Shown here piece by piece: positions 40,800 through 49,862 of a stretch of 64,000 nucleotides of DNA (position 1 is its first letter; each line of letters starts with the position of its first letter). Position numbers and translations under genes: made by a program. The stretch is from positions 83,884-147,883 of the forward strand of contig NZ_BOPO01000004.1 in NCBI RefSeq assembly GCF_017312725.1. The letters run 5' to 3'. The DNA comes from Actinocatenispora comari (GTDB taxonomy: Bacteria > Actinomycetota > Actinomycetes > Mycobacteriales > Micromonosporaceae). Under the pieces are notes generated by a model, which was not told the origin of the DNA, made no database searches, and saw nothing but the letters and a program-made list of their open reading frames with translations.

Positions 40800-42667
40800 C
40801 ACAACCCCCCGGTGGCCTGTTCGCGCAGCGCCTGCGCGTGCTGCTCCAGCGAGGCCACCTCGCCGAACAGCGACAGGTACTCGTCCTTGTGCTGGACCGG
40901 ATTGGTGCGCTGCAGCTTCGACTTGACCGCCTTGATCCGCTGCTCGATCACCGGCAGTTGCAGCGAGGCGAGCGTGACCGACACGTACCGCGGGTCGGGC
41001 TCGCCGTCGTAGCGCAGCGGCTCCACCGCCAGCTCGGTGACCAGCGCCTGGCCGGCCAGGTCGACGCAGCCGGACCGGACCTGCTCGATCCAGGTCGGCC
41101 CGCCCGCGGCACTCGCCGCTCCGCCGGCCGCCGCGATCGCCTCCCGGACCGCGGCGTGCACGGGGTGCCCGTACGGGGTGGCGTCGACGGCGTCGAACAG
41201 CGGGCCGGCGAGCTGCGGGTGCTGCACGGCGAGCTTCAGCGCCTCCCGCTCGACCAGCGCGCGGCGCGAGTTCGGTACCGCCGCGGGGGCGACGGGGCGG
41301 CCCGCCCGCGCCGGGGCCTCGGGCCGCCGGCCGCCGTGCCGCAGCGCGTCGCCGACCGCGGCCCGGGCCTCCTCGGTGTCGACCCCGACGTGCCGGGCGA
41401 GGAACCCGACGTACCGGTCGCGCAGGTCGCGCTGCTTGATGTCGGCGACCATCCGGGCGCCGGCCCGCAGCGCGCCGGCCTGCCCCTCCGCGCTGTCCAG
41501 GTCGTAGCCCTGCACGGTGGTACGCAGCGCGAAGTTGATCAGCCGTTCGCTGTCGGCGATCAGGTCGCGGACCGCGGCGTCACCCTTGGCCAGCCGCAGC
41601 TCGCACGGGTCCATGTTGTCCGCACCGATGGCGACCATGCTGCGGGCGGCGAACTTGTGGTCGTCGGCGAACGCCCGCAGCGCCGCCTTCTGCCCGGCCG
41701 CGTCGCCGTCGAAGGTGAACACGATCGTGCCGGCGTCGGAGTCCAGCAGCAGCCGCCGCAACACCGAGATGTGCCCGTCGCCGAACGCGGTGCCGCAGGT
41801 GGCGACCGCGGTCGGCACGCCGGCGAGGTGGCAGGCCATCACGTCGGTGTAGCCCTCGACGATGACCGCCTTGTTCTGCTTGGCGATCTCCCGTTTCGCC
41901 TGGTCGATGCCGTACAGCACGTGCGACTTCTTGTAGATCGGCGTCTCGGGCGTGTTCAGGTACTTGGGGCCGTCGTCGTGGTCGAACAGCTTGCGCGCAC
42001 CGAACCCGATGACGTCGCCGGACAGGTCGCGGATCGGCCAGATCAGCCGGCCGCGGAACCGGTCGATCAGGTTGCCGGACCTCGCCTCCCGGATCAGTCC
42101 GGCGGTGATCAGATCCTTCGCCGCGTACCCCTTGGCGCGCAGGTGCTTACCCAGGGCGTCCCACGAGTCGGGGGCGAAGCCGCAGCCGAACCGCAGCGCC
42201 GCGTCCCGGTCGAACCCGCGCTGCGCCAGGAACTCCCGGGCGGTACGGGCGCCGGCCGAGCCGAGCTGCTCGGCATAGAACGCGGCCGCCTCGGCGTGCG
42301 CGGCGACCAGGGTGCGGCGGCTGCCGGTGTCCTCCCGGCGCCGGGGCGAACCGTCACCGGACTCCTCGTACCGCAGAGTGATGCCGACCATGCCGGCGAG
42401 CCGCTCGACCGACTCCGAGAAGGTGAGGTGATCGGTCTCCATCAGGAAACTGATCGCGTCACCGCCCTTGCCGCAGCCGAAGCAGTAGAAGACCCCCCGC
42501 TGCGGGGTCACGTTGAAGCTCGGCGACTTCTCCTCGTGGAACGGGCAGAGGCCCTTGAGGTTGCCGCCGCCGGCCGGACGAAGCGTCACCTGGCCGCCGA
42601 TGACCTCGACGATCGACACCCGTTCCCGTACCGCGGCGATGTCCGCCGCCACGATCCGACCCGCCAT
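40799..42667 (-). CDS. dnaG: DNA primase
   Basis: Synthesises RNA primers at the replication fork. The product is 622 residues. The CHC2 zinc ribbon is complete (Cys41, His44, Cys62, Cys65), RLIWPIRDLSGDVIGFGAR lies in the catalytic core N-domain, the Toprim domain shows AVIVEGYTDVMA with the catalytic Glu, and FTFDGDAAGQKAALRAF with the DxD-type metal ligands. The C-terminal helicase-binding domain (~residues 480-622) is present. In many actinobacteria dgt lies directly upstream; here the upstream gene is a MarR regulator. Confidence 0.97.
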   Translation of the reverse strand: MAGRIVAADIAAVRERVSIVEVIGGQVTLRPAGGGNLKGLCPFHEEKSPSFNVTPQRGVFYCFGCGKGGDAISFLMETDHLTFSESVERLAGMVGITLRYEESGDGSPRRREDTGSRRTLVAAHAEAAAFYAEQLGSAGARTAREFLAQRGFDRDAALRFGCGFAPDSWDALGKHLRAKGYAAKDLITAGLIREARSGNLIDRFRGRLIWPIRDLSGDVIGFGARKLFDHDDGPKYLNTPETPIYKKSHVLYGIDQAKREIAKQNKAVIVEGYTDVMACHLAGVPTAVATCGTAFGDGHISVLRRLLLDSDAGTIVFTFDGDAAGQKAALRAFADDHKFAARSMVAIGADNMDPCELRLAKGDAAVRDLIADSERLINFALRTTVQGYDLDSAEGQAGALRAGARMVADIKQRDLRDRYVGFLARHVGVDTEEARAAVGDALRHGGRRPEAPARAGRPVAPAAVPNSRRALVEREALKLAVQHPQLAGPLFDAVDATPYGHPVHAAVREAIAAAGGAASAAGGPTWIEQVRSGCVDLAGQALVTELAVEPLRYDGEPDPRYVSVTLASLQLPVIEQRIKAVKSKLQRTNPVQHKDEYLSLFGEVASLEQHAQALREQATGGL

Positions 42668-42842
42668 CTGAGCCTGGCCACCTCCCACACGCGCCGCCTC
42701 CATCCTGCCGCGCCGCGCCCGCACCCGCGCCGGCGCCCACCCCGCTGCCCGTCCCGGCCGTCCGGTACCGGCCGGATCCGCGACCGAAAGGCCTGGTCGA
42801 CGCGCGGGTATCACCCGTTTCGTGCCGGTACGGGCGCTCGGG

Positions 42843-43301
42843 TCAGTCGGTCGGCGGCTGCCAGTCGGCGAGCCGGACCATCAGGTCGCCGGCGATCCGC
42901 AGCAGGTCCCGCTCGGCGGTGGTCAGCTCGGCGTCCATCGCCGCCGCGAGCCAGGCCCGCCGGGTCCGGGTGTCCTCGTCGAACACGCGGCGACCGGCCT
43001 CGGTCATCGAGACCAGGATCTGGCGCCGGTCGTCCGGGTCGGCGCTGCGGTCGATCAGCCCGTTCTCGGCCATGCCCGCCACGATCCGGGTCATCGACTG
43101 CGGCGCCACCCGCAGCGAGGCGGCCAGCGCGCCGGTCGTCATGGTGCCGCGCACCGACAGCCGCAGCAACACGCCGAGCACCGCCAGCGACAGGCCGGTA
43201 CGCGGCCGCTCGACGCGCATCCGGCTGCCGAGCCGGCTCACCCCGGCCAGCACCCGGTCCGCCGCCGCCACGCTGGCCCGATCCGTCCCGACCCTCGCCA
43301 T
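42843..43301 (-). CDS. MarR-family regulator
   Basis: The product is 152 residues with the winged helix TTGALAASLRVAPQSMTRIVAGMAENGLI followed by the wing RSADPDDRRQILVSMTEAGRRVF. It lies 58 bp downstream of an ABC exporter gene on the same strand and is probably co-transcribed with it, a common drug-responsive pairing. No operator was picked out. Confidence 0.9.
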   Translation of the reverse strand: MARVGTDRASVAAADRVLAGVSRLGSRMRVERPRTGLSLAVLGVLLRLSVRGTMTTGALAASLRVAPQSMTRIVAGMAENGLIDRSADPDDRRQILVSMTEAGRRVFDEDTRTRRAWLAAAMDAELTTAERDLLRIAGDLMVRLADWQPPTD

Positions 43302-43359
43302 GCCGCGAGCCTATCCGCCGGCCCGGCGCGCCGCCGGAACGCGGGCGCGCCGGGACCGG

Positions 43360-45213
43360 TCAGGGCACGGCGGGGTGGTCGGCGACGGCGACGAGCGAGG
43401 CGTACCGGCCGCCGGCGGCGACCAGGTCGGCGTGCCGGCCGCGCTCGACGACCGTACCGGCGTCCAGCACCACGATCTCGTCGGCGTCGCGGACGGTGGA
43501 CAACCGGTGCGCGATCGCGATCGTGGTGCGTCCGGCGGCGGCCACCTCCAGCGCCAGCTGCACCTCCCGCTCGGTACCGGTGTCCAGGGCGCTGGTCGCC
43601 TCGTCGAGCACGAGTACCGGCGGGTCGCGCAGCAGCACCCGGGCGATCGCGAGCCGCTGCCGTTCCCCGCCGGAGAACCGGAAACCGCGCTCACCGACGA
43701 CCGTGTCGTACCCGTCGGGCAGCGCCGCGACCGCGTCGTGGATGCGGGCCGCCCGGCAGGCGGCGACCAGGTCGGCGTCGGTGGCGTCCGGCCGGGCGAA
43801 GCGCAGGTTCGCCGCCACCGTGTCGTGGAACAGGTAGGTCTCCTGCGACACCAGCCCGACCACGCCGGCCAGCGAGTCGAGCGTGACGTCCCGCACGTCG
43901 GTGCCGTCGATCGTCACCGTGCCGCGCTGCGGGTCGTAGAGCCGGGCGATCAGGTACGCGACGCTGGTCTTGCCGGAGCCGGTGGCGCCGACGATCGCCA
44001 GCCGCCGCCCGGCCGGTACGGTCAAGTCGATCCCGCGCAACGTCCACCCGCCGCCACCGCCGCTGGCGACACCTCGGTTGCCGGCACCGCCGTCGTTGCT
44101 GGCCTCGTCGTTGCCGGCGGAGGTGCCGTGGCCGTCGTAGCGGAACCACACGTCGCGCAGCGCGACCTCGGCGCGGCCGGTGACCCGCAGCGGGGTCGCG
44201 CCGGGCGCGTCGGCGACCTCGACGGGCAGGTCGAGTACCTCGAAGATGCGGCCGAACAGCGCCATCGAGGTGGACACGCCGGCGCCGATGCCCTGCATGG
44301 TGCCGATCGGTGCGACCAGCCGGTTCAGCATGCTGGTGAAGGCGACCACGGTGCCCAGCGTGCTCGGGTGGATGCCGTGCGCGAACTGGACGCCGGCCAG
44401 CCAGTACACGACGGCCGGCACGGCGACCAGGCTGGCCCGGCGGGACGCGGTCGACCAGCGGCCCATCATCGACGCGGCGATCTCCAGCCGGGACACCTCG
44501 CGGGACTCGGCCGCGAACCGGTCGCGCAGCTCGTCCCGGTTGCCCATCGTCTTCGCGAGCAGGATGCCGGACACCGACAGCGACTCGGTGATCAGCGAGG
44601 TCAGCCCGCTCATCCGCCGTTGCCGGCTGCCGGCCACGGCCCGCCGGCGCCGGCCCAGCCGCGGGGTGAGCAGCAGCATCCCCGGCACCACCACGAGCGC
44701 GACCAGCGCCAGCTGCCAGTTGAGCACCACCAGGGCGACCGCCACCGCGAGCGCCGACACTCCACTTTGGACCATCGCGGTGACGGTGTTGGTCAGTACC
44801 GCGTCGACGCCGGCGATGTCGCTGGTGATCCGGGACAGCGTGTCACCGGCGCGGGTCTTGGTGAACCAGCCGAGCGACATCCGTTGCAGCTGCCCGTACA
44901 CGGCGACCCGGACGTCGTGCATGATGCCCTGGCCGATCACGTTCGACAGCCGGTTGGTGACCGCCGACAGCACCGCGGTACCGGCGGCCGAGGCGAGCAT
45001 GCCGAGCGCGAGCAGGCTCAGCAACGGCACGTCGCGCGCGGGGATCGCCCGGTCCAGGATCTCCCGCAGCAGGAACGGGGCGCTGACGCTCACGCCCGCC
45101 TGCAGCACCACGAGCGCGACCAGCCCGACCAGTCGCCGCCGGTACCCGACGAACAGCCCGGCGACCCGCCGCACCGGCACCGCGGGCACATCCTCGCTCG
45201 ACTTGTTACGCAT
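43360..45213 (-). CDS. ABC exporter, fused membrane and ATPase domains
   Basis: The product is 617 residues from the ATG at 45213 (in-frame ATG at 45276 is an alternative). Six helices at ~residues 20-320 form a type I exporter domain (MQRMSLGWFTKTRAGDTLSRI-type loop, KTMGNRDELRDRF). A Gly/Asn-rich insert precedes the ATPase domain: Walker A VGATGSGKTS, Q-loop LVSQETYLFHDTV, signature FSGGERQRLAIAR, Walker B VLVLDEATSALD, H-loop IAHRLSTV. This is the half-size MsbA/LmrA-like class that works as a dimer. The MarR gene downstream suggests inducible efflux. Confidence 0.93.
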   Translation of the reverse strand: MRNKSSEDVPAVPVRRVAGLFVGYRRRLVGLVALVVLQAGVSVSAPFLLREILDRAIPARDVPLLSLLALGMLASAAGTAVLSAVTNRLSNVIGQGIMHDVRVAVYGQLQRMSLGWFTKTRAGDTLSRITSDIAGVDAVLTNTVTAMVQSGVSALAVAVALVVLNWQLALVALVVVPGMLLLTPRLGRRRRAVAGSRQRRMSGLTSLITESLSVSGILLAKTMGNRDELRDRFAAESREVSRLEIAASMMGRWSTASRRASLVAVPAVVYWLAGVQFAHGIHPSTLGTVVAFTSMLNRLVAPIGTMQGIGAGVSTSMALFGRIFEVLDLPVEVADAPGATPLRVTGRAEVALRDVWFRYDGHGTSAGNDEASNDGGAGNRGVASGGGGGWTLRGIDLTVPAGRRLAIVGATGSGKTSVAYLIARLYDPQRGTVTIDGTDVRDVTLDSLAGVVGLVSQETYLFHDTVAANLRFARPDATDADLVAACRAARIHDAVAALPDGYDTVVGERGFRFSGGERQRLAIARVLLRDPPVLVLDEATSALDTGTEREVQLALEVAAAGRTTIAIAHRLSTVRDADEIVVLDAGTVVERGRHADLVAAGGRYASLVAVADHPAVP

Positions 45214-45457
45214 CCGTTTACTATCTGCGGAACCGCCTTCCGGGTCAAATCCATTACTGACCCCAATCCTGGCCATCCGGGTAGCGGTCAATCCTTCATC
45301 ATCTGTTGATTGTTTCCACAACCAGCGAGCCCCTCGCCAGAACGCCGGCCAGCGGGCGCTCAACGGCGCTTCGACCCGACACATCGGCCGAACGGTGGTA
45401 TCCGGCCGACTGGGCCCACCGGTACCCTCACGTCGCTCTCATCCAGAAAGGTTCCCG

Positions 45458-45787
45458 ATGTCGCAACCGACGCACCGACTCACCGACGAACGGCTCGCCT
45501 GGCTCGCCGTCCGCGACCACTTCGGCAAGGTGTCCCGCAAGCGCGGCGTGCTCGGCGTCGTCCTGCTGGTACTGGGGTCGATGCGGCGCCGCTCCGCCGG
45601 CGGAATGGTGAACGACGAGCAGCGCGACGCGATGAGCGACAAGCTCGGCGACTACGCCTTCGCGGTGGACGACGCGGCGCGCACGCTGAGCAAGGACGAG
45701 CGCGCGCGGCTGCGGGCCACCGGCCAGGTACCGGACTGGTTCGTCGCCGACGTGCAGCGCCGCTTCGCCGAGCTGCGCAGACGCTGA
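45458..45787 (+). CDS. Small conserved hypothetical
   Basis: The product is 109 residues. RLTDERLAWLAVRDHFGKVSRKRGVLGVVLLVLGSMRRR includes a short hydrophobic stretch, then MVNDEQRDAMSDKLGDYAFAVDDAARTLSKDERARLRATGQVPDWFVADVQRRFAELRR, here described as residues ~50-109, is highly helical. AGAAAGG precedes the ATG by 6-12 bases. It is divergent from the ABC exporter. No known family or function that I can name. Confidence 0.65.
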   Translation: MSQPTHRLTDERLAWLAVRDHFGKVSRKRGVLGVVLLVLGSMRRRSAGGMVNDEQRDAMSDKLGDYAFAVDDAARTLSKDERARLRATGQVPDWFVADVQRRFAELRRR

Positions 45788-45900
45788 ACCCACCAGCGCC
45801 ACCACCGAGCCGACCCGCACACGCACCGACCCGACCCGCACCCGCACACGCACACGCACCGAGCCGACCCCGCACACGCACGCGCGCCGACCCCGCCCGC
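45788..45900. repeat. CA-rich simple repeat
   Basis: The sequence after the stop is a run of CGCACACGCACC / CGAGCCGACCC units, a simple-sequence tract of about 110 bp with no gene. Confidence 0.7.
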
Positions 45901-45955
45901 AGTGGCGCACGCGGCGACATCGCGGTGTCGGCCGCTGGCCGAACCCGCCGGCCGG

Positions 45956-46492
45956 TCAGGCGGGGATCGAGGCGCGGTCCGGCGCGAGGTAGCTGTGCAC
46001 GACCGGGCGCTCGGCGTCCGGGCCGGACCACCAGGACGCGGACGTGGTGGCGACCCGGCGCCAGCCGAGCCGCTCGTACAGGGCGGTCGGGCCACCCCAG
46101 CGGGCGTCCAGCACGTCCAACGCGCAGCGGCGACCCTGTGCGGCCGCGGTGGCGATGGCGGTGTCGATCAGCCGCGCGGCCAGGCCGGTACCGCGAGCCC
46201 GTGGCGCCACGAACAGCCGGCTGACGCTCGCCAGCCGGTCGGCCGGCAGCCCGGCCGCGCCGGCGACGGTGTCGCGCAGCTCCAGGTCGCCGCCGTCGCG
46301 CAGCAGCAGCTGGCCGACCACCTCGTCGTCGGCGGTGCACACCCAGGCGTCGAGCACGCCCTTCGGGCACAGCCAGCCGACCGGGTCGGCCGGCCAGACC
46401 AGCGGGTACGAGTCCTGCCGCTGCACGATGCGCAGCGCGGCGACGCAGCCGGGCAGGTCGTCGTCGCGGCGCGGCCGAATGTTCGTCTGCAC
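45956..46492 (-). CDS. GNAT-family N-acetyltransferase
   Basis: The product is 178 residues from a GTG. IRPRRDDDLPGCVAALRIV, WVCTADDEVVGQLLLRD, SVSRLFVAPRARGTGLAARLIDTAIATA (acetyl-CoA loop R-x-x-G-T-G at ~residues 98-103) and ALYERLGWRRVATT are standard GNAT blocks. Its upstream region shares the GTGCC/GGCAC-rich stretch with the divergent ribbon-helix-helix operon, so the two may be co-regulated. Substrate unknown. Confidence 0.88.
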   Translation of the reverse strand: MQTNIRPRRDDDLPGCVAALRIVQRQDSYPLVWPADPVGWLCPKGVLDAWVCTADDEVVGQLLLRDGGDLELRDTVAGAAGLPADRLASVSRLFVAPRARGTGLAARLIDTAIATAAAQGRRCALDVLDARWGGPTALYERLGWRRVATTSASWWSGPDAERPVVHSYLAPDRASIPA

Positions 46493-46573
46493 GGCGCAAC
46501 GGTACGACCCGGTCCGGATCGGCCAGCCGCGACACCGCTCTGCCGGTACGCCGGCACCTCGACCTGATCATCG

Positions 46574-46781
46574 GTGCCATTCGGTGCCATGCTTGTGCCG
46601 CGGCACTCACCAGCACCGGACACGCTCCCCGAGCAGCTGCACATCACTCTCCTACCTGCGAAAACGTCGCCCAGCTCGGATCTCGGCGAGAGTGGAAGGC
46701 TCCTACGCGATGGCGCTACGGCGAGCCAAGGGCCAGGCGGGTGCCAAGATGGCACTTGCGACGACGTCACTCCTGTGCCAT
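46574..46781. promoter_or_regulatory. Cluster of GTGCC/GGCAC sites in a divergent promoter region
   Basis: Between the GNAT gene and the ribbon-helix-helix gene are GTGCCAT at 46574-46580, 46584-46590 and 46775-46781, the palindrome GTGCCGCGGCAC at 46595-46606, and GTGCCA-AGA-TGGCAC at 46741-46755. GACGTCA occurs twice, 21 bp apart (46764 and 46785). Repeated half-sites before a ribbon-helix-helix gene suggest autoregulation. No other gene is seen in this ~300-bp spacer. Confidence 0.5.
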
Positions 46782-46790
46782 GCTGACGTC

Positions 46791-47312
46791 ATGGAGTTGA
46801 GCACCTATGTACGGCAGCTGCACGACCAGCTCGTGGCCGTGGCCGAGACCGGGGATCCCGCCGCCCGCGCGTTCCTCGACCGGCTGGTCGTGACGCTGGA
46901 GCCGGCCGCGCGGCTGGCCCTGCTGGACGCGCTGTCCGCCGCCGCGGCCGAGATCACCCAGGACCTCGCGCCCGGGTCGGTCGAGGTGCGGCTGCGGGCC
47001 GGCGAGCCGGAGTTCGCGGTGACCGTGCCGACCGCCGAGCCCACCGCGGCGGAGCCGCCGCCGCCGGTGGCGGTGCCGGCATCCGGCGCCGACGACACCG
47101 ACGACGGACCGATGGCCCGGCTCAACCTGCGGCTGTCCGAGCAGCTCAAGACCCGCATCGAGCGGGCCGCGGCACGCCAGGGCAGGTCCGCCAACTCCTG
47201 GCTGGCCCGGGCCGCCAACGCCGCGCTGGCCGCGGAGGAGCCCGACCAGCCGACCCTGCACTCGTCCACCGGCCGCGGTGGGCGCCGACGACAGACCGGC
47301 TGGGTGCGCTGA
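46791..47312 (+). CDS. Ribbon-helix-helix DNA-binding protein, HicB/Arc-like
   Basis: The product is 173 residues. The N-terminal ~80 residues (YVRQLHDQLVAVAETGDPAARAFLDRL...) are helical and of unknown fold, a Pro/Ala linker follows, and residues ~108-145 (ARLNLRLSEQLKTRIERAAARQGRSANSWLARAANAAL) form a ribbon-helix-helix with the strand R-L-N-L-R-L for DNA contact. Automatic annotation would call it a HicB-like antitoxin, but no toxin gene is adjacent. It leads a four-gene unit with a DUF4097 protein and a DrrAB-like exporter and is probably their regulator. Confidence 0.82.
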   Translation: MELSTYVRQLHDQLVAVAETGDPAARAFLDRLVVTLEPAARLALLDALSAAAAEITQDLAPGSVEVRLRAGEPEFAVTVPTAEPTAAEPPPPVAVPASGADDTDDGPMARLNLRLSEQLKTRIERAAARQGRSANSWLARAANAALAAEEPDQPTLHSSTGRGGRRRQTGWVR

Positions 47313-47352
47313 CACCCGCACCGCCCACCACGACCCCGCAACGGAGCCCACC

Positions 47353-48198
47353 ATGCCCAGCTACGACACACCCGAGCCGATCGCGGTGACCGCCGAACTG
47401 TTCGTCGGCAACCTCACCGTGCACGCCACCGATCGCGACACCACCGTCGTCGAGGTGGTCCCGACCAACCCGGACGACGAGTCGAACGTCCGCGCCGCCG
47501 AACAGGCCCGGGTCGAGTTCACCGACGGCGAGCTGCGCATCCGCAGTACCCGGCTGCGCAACTGGATCTCCTGGAGCAACAAGACCTGGTCGGTCGACGT
47601 GACGATCGAGCTGCCCGCCGGATCCACGGTGCGCAGCAGCGCCTCGATGGGCGACGTCGTCACCACCGGCACGCTCGGCGACTGCCAGGTCAAGTCCGGT
47701 ACCGGTCGGCTGCGGCTGGAGCGCACCGGTGCGCTGCGCGCCCGTACGGTCGGGGACATCGGCATCGGCCGCATCGACGGCACCGCCGAGGTGTCCACCG
47801 CCTCCGGCGCCATCCGGATCGGCGCGCTCGGCGGCAACGCGATCGTCAAGAACTCCAACGGTACGACCGAGGTCGACTCGGTCACCGGCGACGTGCAGGT
47901 CCGCTCGTCCAACGGCGACGTCTCGGTCGGCGACGCGGGCGGCAACGTGCAGGCGCGTACCTCGGCGGGGTCGGTCCGGGTGGACCGGGCGATCCGCGGC
48001 CGGGTCGACGCCGAGACCGGGTTCGGCAACGTCCGGATCGGGCTGGCCGAGGGCAGTGCCGCGAAGCTCGACCTGGAGACGAAGTTCGGCCGGATCGACA
48101 ACACGCTGGACAGCTCCGACGGCCCGGCGCCGTCCGACGAGGTGGTCACCGTGCGGTGCCGCACCTCGTACGGCGACATCACGCTGCTGCGGGCCTGA
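47353..48198 (+). CDS. DUF4097 beta-strand-repeat protein
   Basis: The product is 281 residues with no signal peptide. After EPIAVTAELFVGNLTVHATDRDTTVVEVVPT, residues ~90-260 are a regular ladder of short strands (GDVVTTGTLGDCQVKSGTG, GDIGIGRIDGTAEVSTASG, GAIRIGALGGNAIVKNSNG, GDVQVRSSNGDVSVGDAGG), the DUF4097 parallel-beta pattern. It is placed between the RHH gene and the ABC exporter with 40- and 47-bp gaps. The family is often adjacent to regulators and exporters in Gram-positives; its role is not established. Confidence 0.88.
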   Translation: MPSYDTPEPIAVTAELFVGNLTVHATDRDTTVVEVVPTNPDDESNVRAAEQARVEFTDGELRIRSTRLRNWISWSNKTWSVDVTIELPAGSTVRSSASMGDVVTTGTLGDCQVKSGTGRLRLERTGALRARTVGDIGIGRIDGTAEVSTASGAIRIGALGGNAIVKNSNGTTEVDSVTGDVQVRSSNGDVSVGDAGGNVQARTSAGSVRVDRAIRGRVDAETGFGNVRIGLAEGSAAKLDLETKFGRIDNTLDSSDGPAPSDEVVTVRCRTSYGDITLLRA

Positions 48199-48245
48199 CC
48201 CACCACCCTCCCACGAACCTGACCAACCAGAAAGGAGTCGGGGCG

Positions 48246-49031
48246 ATGACTGCTGCGCCGGCTATCCAGGTCAACGGACTGCGCAAGTCCTACCAGAAAC
48301 TGCAGGTGCTCAAGGGCGTCGACTTCGAGGTACCGCGCGGGAGCATCTTCGCGCTGCTCGGCTCCAACGGCGCCGGCAAGACCACCGTGGTCCGCATCCT
48401 CGCCACCCTGCTGCCACTCGACGACGGGGTGGCCACCGTCAACGGGCTCGACGTGACCACCCAGGCGGGCAAGGTACGCGACTCGATCAGCCTCACCGGG
48501 CAGTTCGCCGCGGTGGACGAGATCCTCACCGGCCGGGAGAACCTGGTGATGATCGCCCGGCTGCGGCGGGTGGCCGACCCCAGGAAGGTGGCCGACGACC
48601 TGCTCGCCCGGTTCCGGCTCACCGAGGCGGGCGGGCGCCGGGTGGCGACCTACTCCGGCGGCATGCGGCGCCGGCTGGACATCGCGATGAGCCTCATCGG
48701 CGACCCGCCGGTCGTCTTCCTCGACGAGCCCAGTACCGGACTGGACCCGCAGGCCCGGCTGGAGGTCTGGCAGGTGATCCAGGACCTCGCCGACAGCGGC
48801 ACCACGGTGCTGCTGACCACCCAGTACCTGGACGAGGCGGAGAAGCTCGCGGACCGCATCGCGATCCTGCACGAGGGCACCATCATCGTCTCCGGCACCC
48901 TCGCCGAGCTGCGGAAACTCCTGCCGCCGGCGCAGGTGGAGTACGTGGAGCGGCAGCCCACGCTGGAAGAGATCTTCCTGGCGATCGTCGACGGCGACAA
49001 GACCAACCACCAGAAGCAGGAGCAGTCATGA
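48246..49031 (+). CDS. ABC transporter ATPase, DrrA-like
   Basis: The product is 261 residues. Walker A is GSNGAGKTT (~residues 39-47), then SLTGQFAAVDEILTGRENL (the Q-loop of the daunorubicin-resistance DrrA group), signature TYSGGMRRRLDIA, Walker B VVFLDEPSTGLDP, H-loop TTQYLDEAEKL (Gln in place of the usual His, as in DrrA-type proteins). AAAGGAG precedes the ATG. It overlaps the permease gene by ATGA. It should power export of a hydrophobic compound or lipid. Confidence 0.93.
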   Translation: MTAAPAIQVNGLRKSYQKLQVLKGVDFEVPRGSIFALLGSNGAGKTTVVRILATLLPLDDGVATVNGLDVTTQAGKVRDSISLTGQFAAVDEILTGRENLVMIARLRRVADPRKVADDLLARFRLTEAGGRRVATYSGGMRRRLDIAMSLIGDPPVVFLDEPSTGLDPQARLEVWQVIQDLADSGTTVLLTTQYLDEAEKLADRIAILHEGTIIVSGTLAELRKLLPPAQVEYVERQPTLEEIFLAIVDGDKTNHQKQEQS

Positions 49032-49789
49032 CCGCACGCACGCTCAGCGACACCGGGGTGATGCTCGGCCGCTCGATGCGGCACATCACCCGCAGCCTGG
49101 ACACCATCATCACCGTCACGATCATGCCGATCGGGTTCATGCTGCTGTTCGTCTTCGTGTTCGGCGGCGCGATCCAGGCCGGCACCGACCACTACGTCAA
49201 CTACCTGATGCCGGGCATCCTGCTGATCGCGATCGCGAGCGGCATCTCGTACACCGCCTTCCGGCTGTTCAACGATCTGAAGGGCGGCATCTTCGAACGG
49301 TTCCATTCGATGCCGATCGCCCGCTCGTCGGTGCTGTGGGGCCACGTACTGACCTCGCTGGTGTCCAACCTGGTCTCGGTGGCGGTCATCATCGGGGTCG
49401 GCTTCGCCATCGGGTTCCGCACCTCGGCCGGGGTGCTGGCCTGGCTCGCCGTGGTCGGCATCCTGGTGCTGTTCACCCTCGCGCTGACCTGGATCGCGGT
49501 GATCGCCGGGCTGTCCGCGTCGTCCCCGGACGGGGCGACCGCGTTCTCCTACCCGATCATCTTCCTGCCGTTCGTCAGCTCGGCGTTCGTGCCCACCGAC
49601 TCGATGCCCGGCCCGGTCCGGGCGTTCGCGGAGAACCAGCCGGTGACCTCGATCGTGAACGCGCTGCGGGCGCTGCTGGAGCGCCAGCCGGTCGGCCACG
49701 ACATCTGGATCGCGCTCGCCTGGTGCGTCGGCATCCTGCTCGCCGCGTACGCCGCGGCGATGGTCGTCTACCGGCGCAAGTTCGCCTGA
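49028..49789 (+). CDS. ABC-2 permease, DrrB-like
   Basis: The product is 253 residues with six hydrophobic helices. ITVTIMPIGFMLLFVFVFGGAI, YLMPGILLIAIASGISYTAF, FERFHSMPIARSSVLWGHVL (coupling helix), and FSYPIIFLPFVSSAFVPTDSMPGPVRAFAENQPVTS are typical of DrrB. It pairs with the ATPase 4 bp upstream-overlapping. It is the last gene of the RHH operon and is followed by a terminator. Confidence 0.93.
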   Translation: MTARTLSDTGVMLGRSMRHITRSLDTIITVTIMPIGFMLLFVFVFGGAIQAGTDHYVNYLMPGILLIAIASGISYTAFRLFNDLKGGIFERFHSMPIARSSVLWGHVLTSLVSNLVSVAVIIGVGFAIGFRTSAGVLAWLAVVGILVLFTLALTWIAVIAGLSASSPDGATAFSYPIIFLPFVSSAFVPTDSMPGPVRAFAENQPVTSIVNALRALLERQPVGHDIWIALAWCVGILLAAYAAAMVVYRRKFA

Positions 49790-49797
49790 GCACAGCC

Positions 49798-49837
49798 GAA
49801 ACCGGCCGCACCGAGACCCTTCGGTACGGCCGGTTTC
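49798..49837 (+). terminator. Terminator of the RHH-DUF4097-ABC operon
   Basis: A 17-bp stem with one internal mismatch (49798-49814 with 49821-49837) and a 6-nt loop starts eight bases after the permease stop. It also faces the stop of the convergent FAD/Fe-S gene at 49863. Confidence 0.8.
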
Positions 49838-49862
49838 ACCGTGCCAGTGTCCGCGTCGCGGC

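Noticed and set aside
46791-47312. HicB antitoxin of a toxin-antitoxin pair
   Set aside because: The RHH domain fits, but no HicA-sized toxin gene is on either side and the downstream operon is an exporter.
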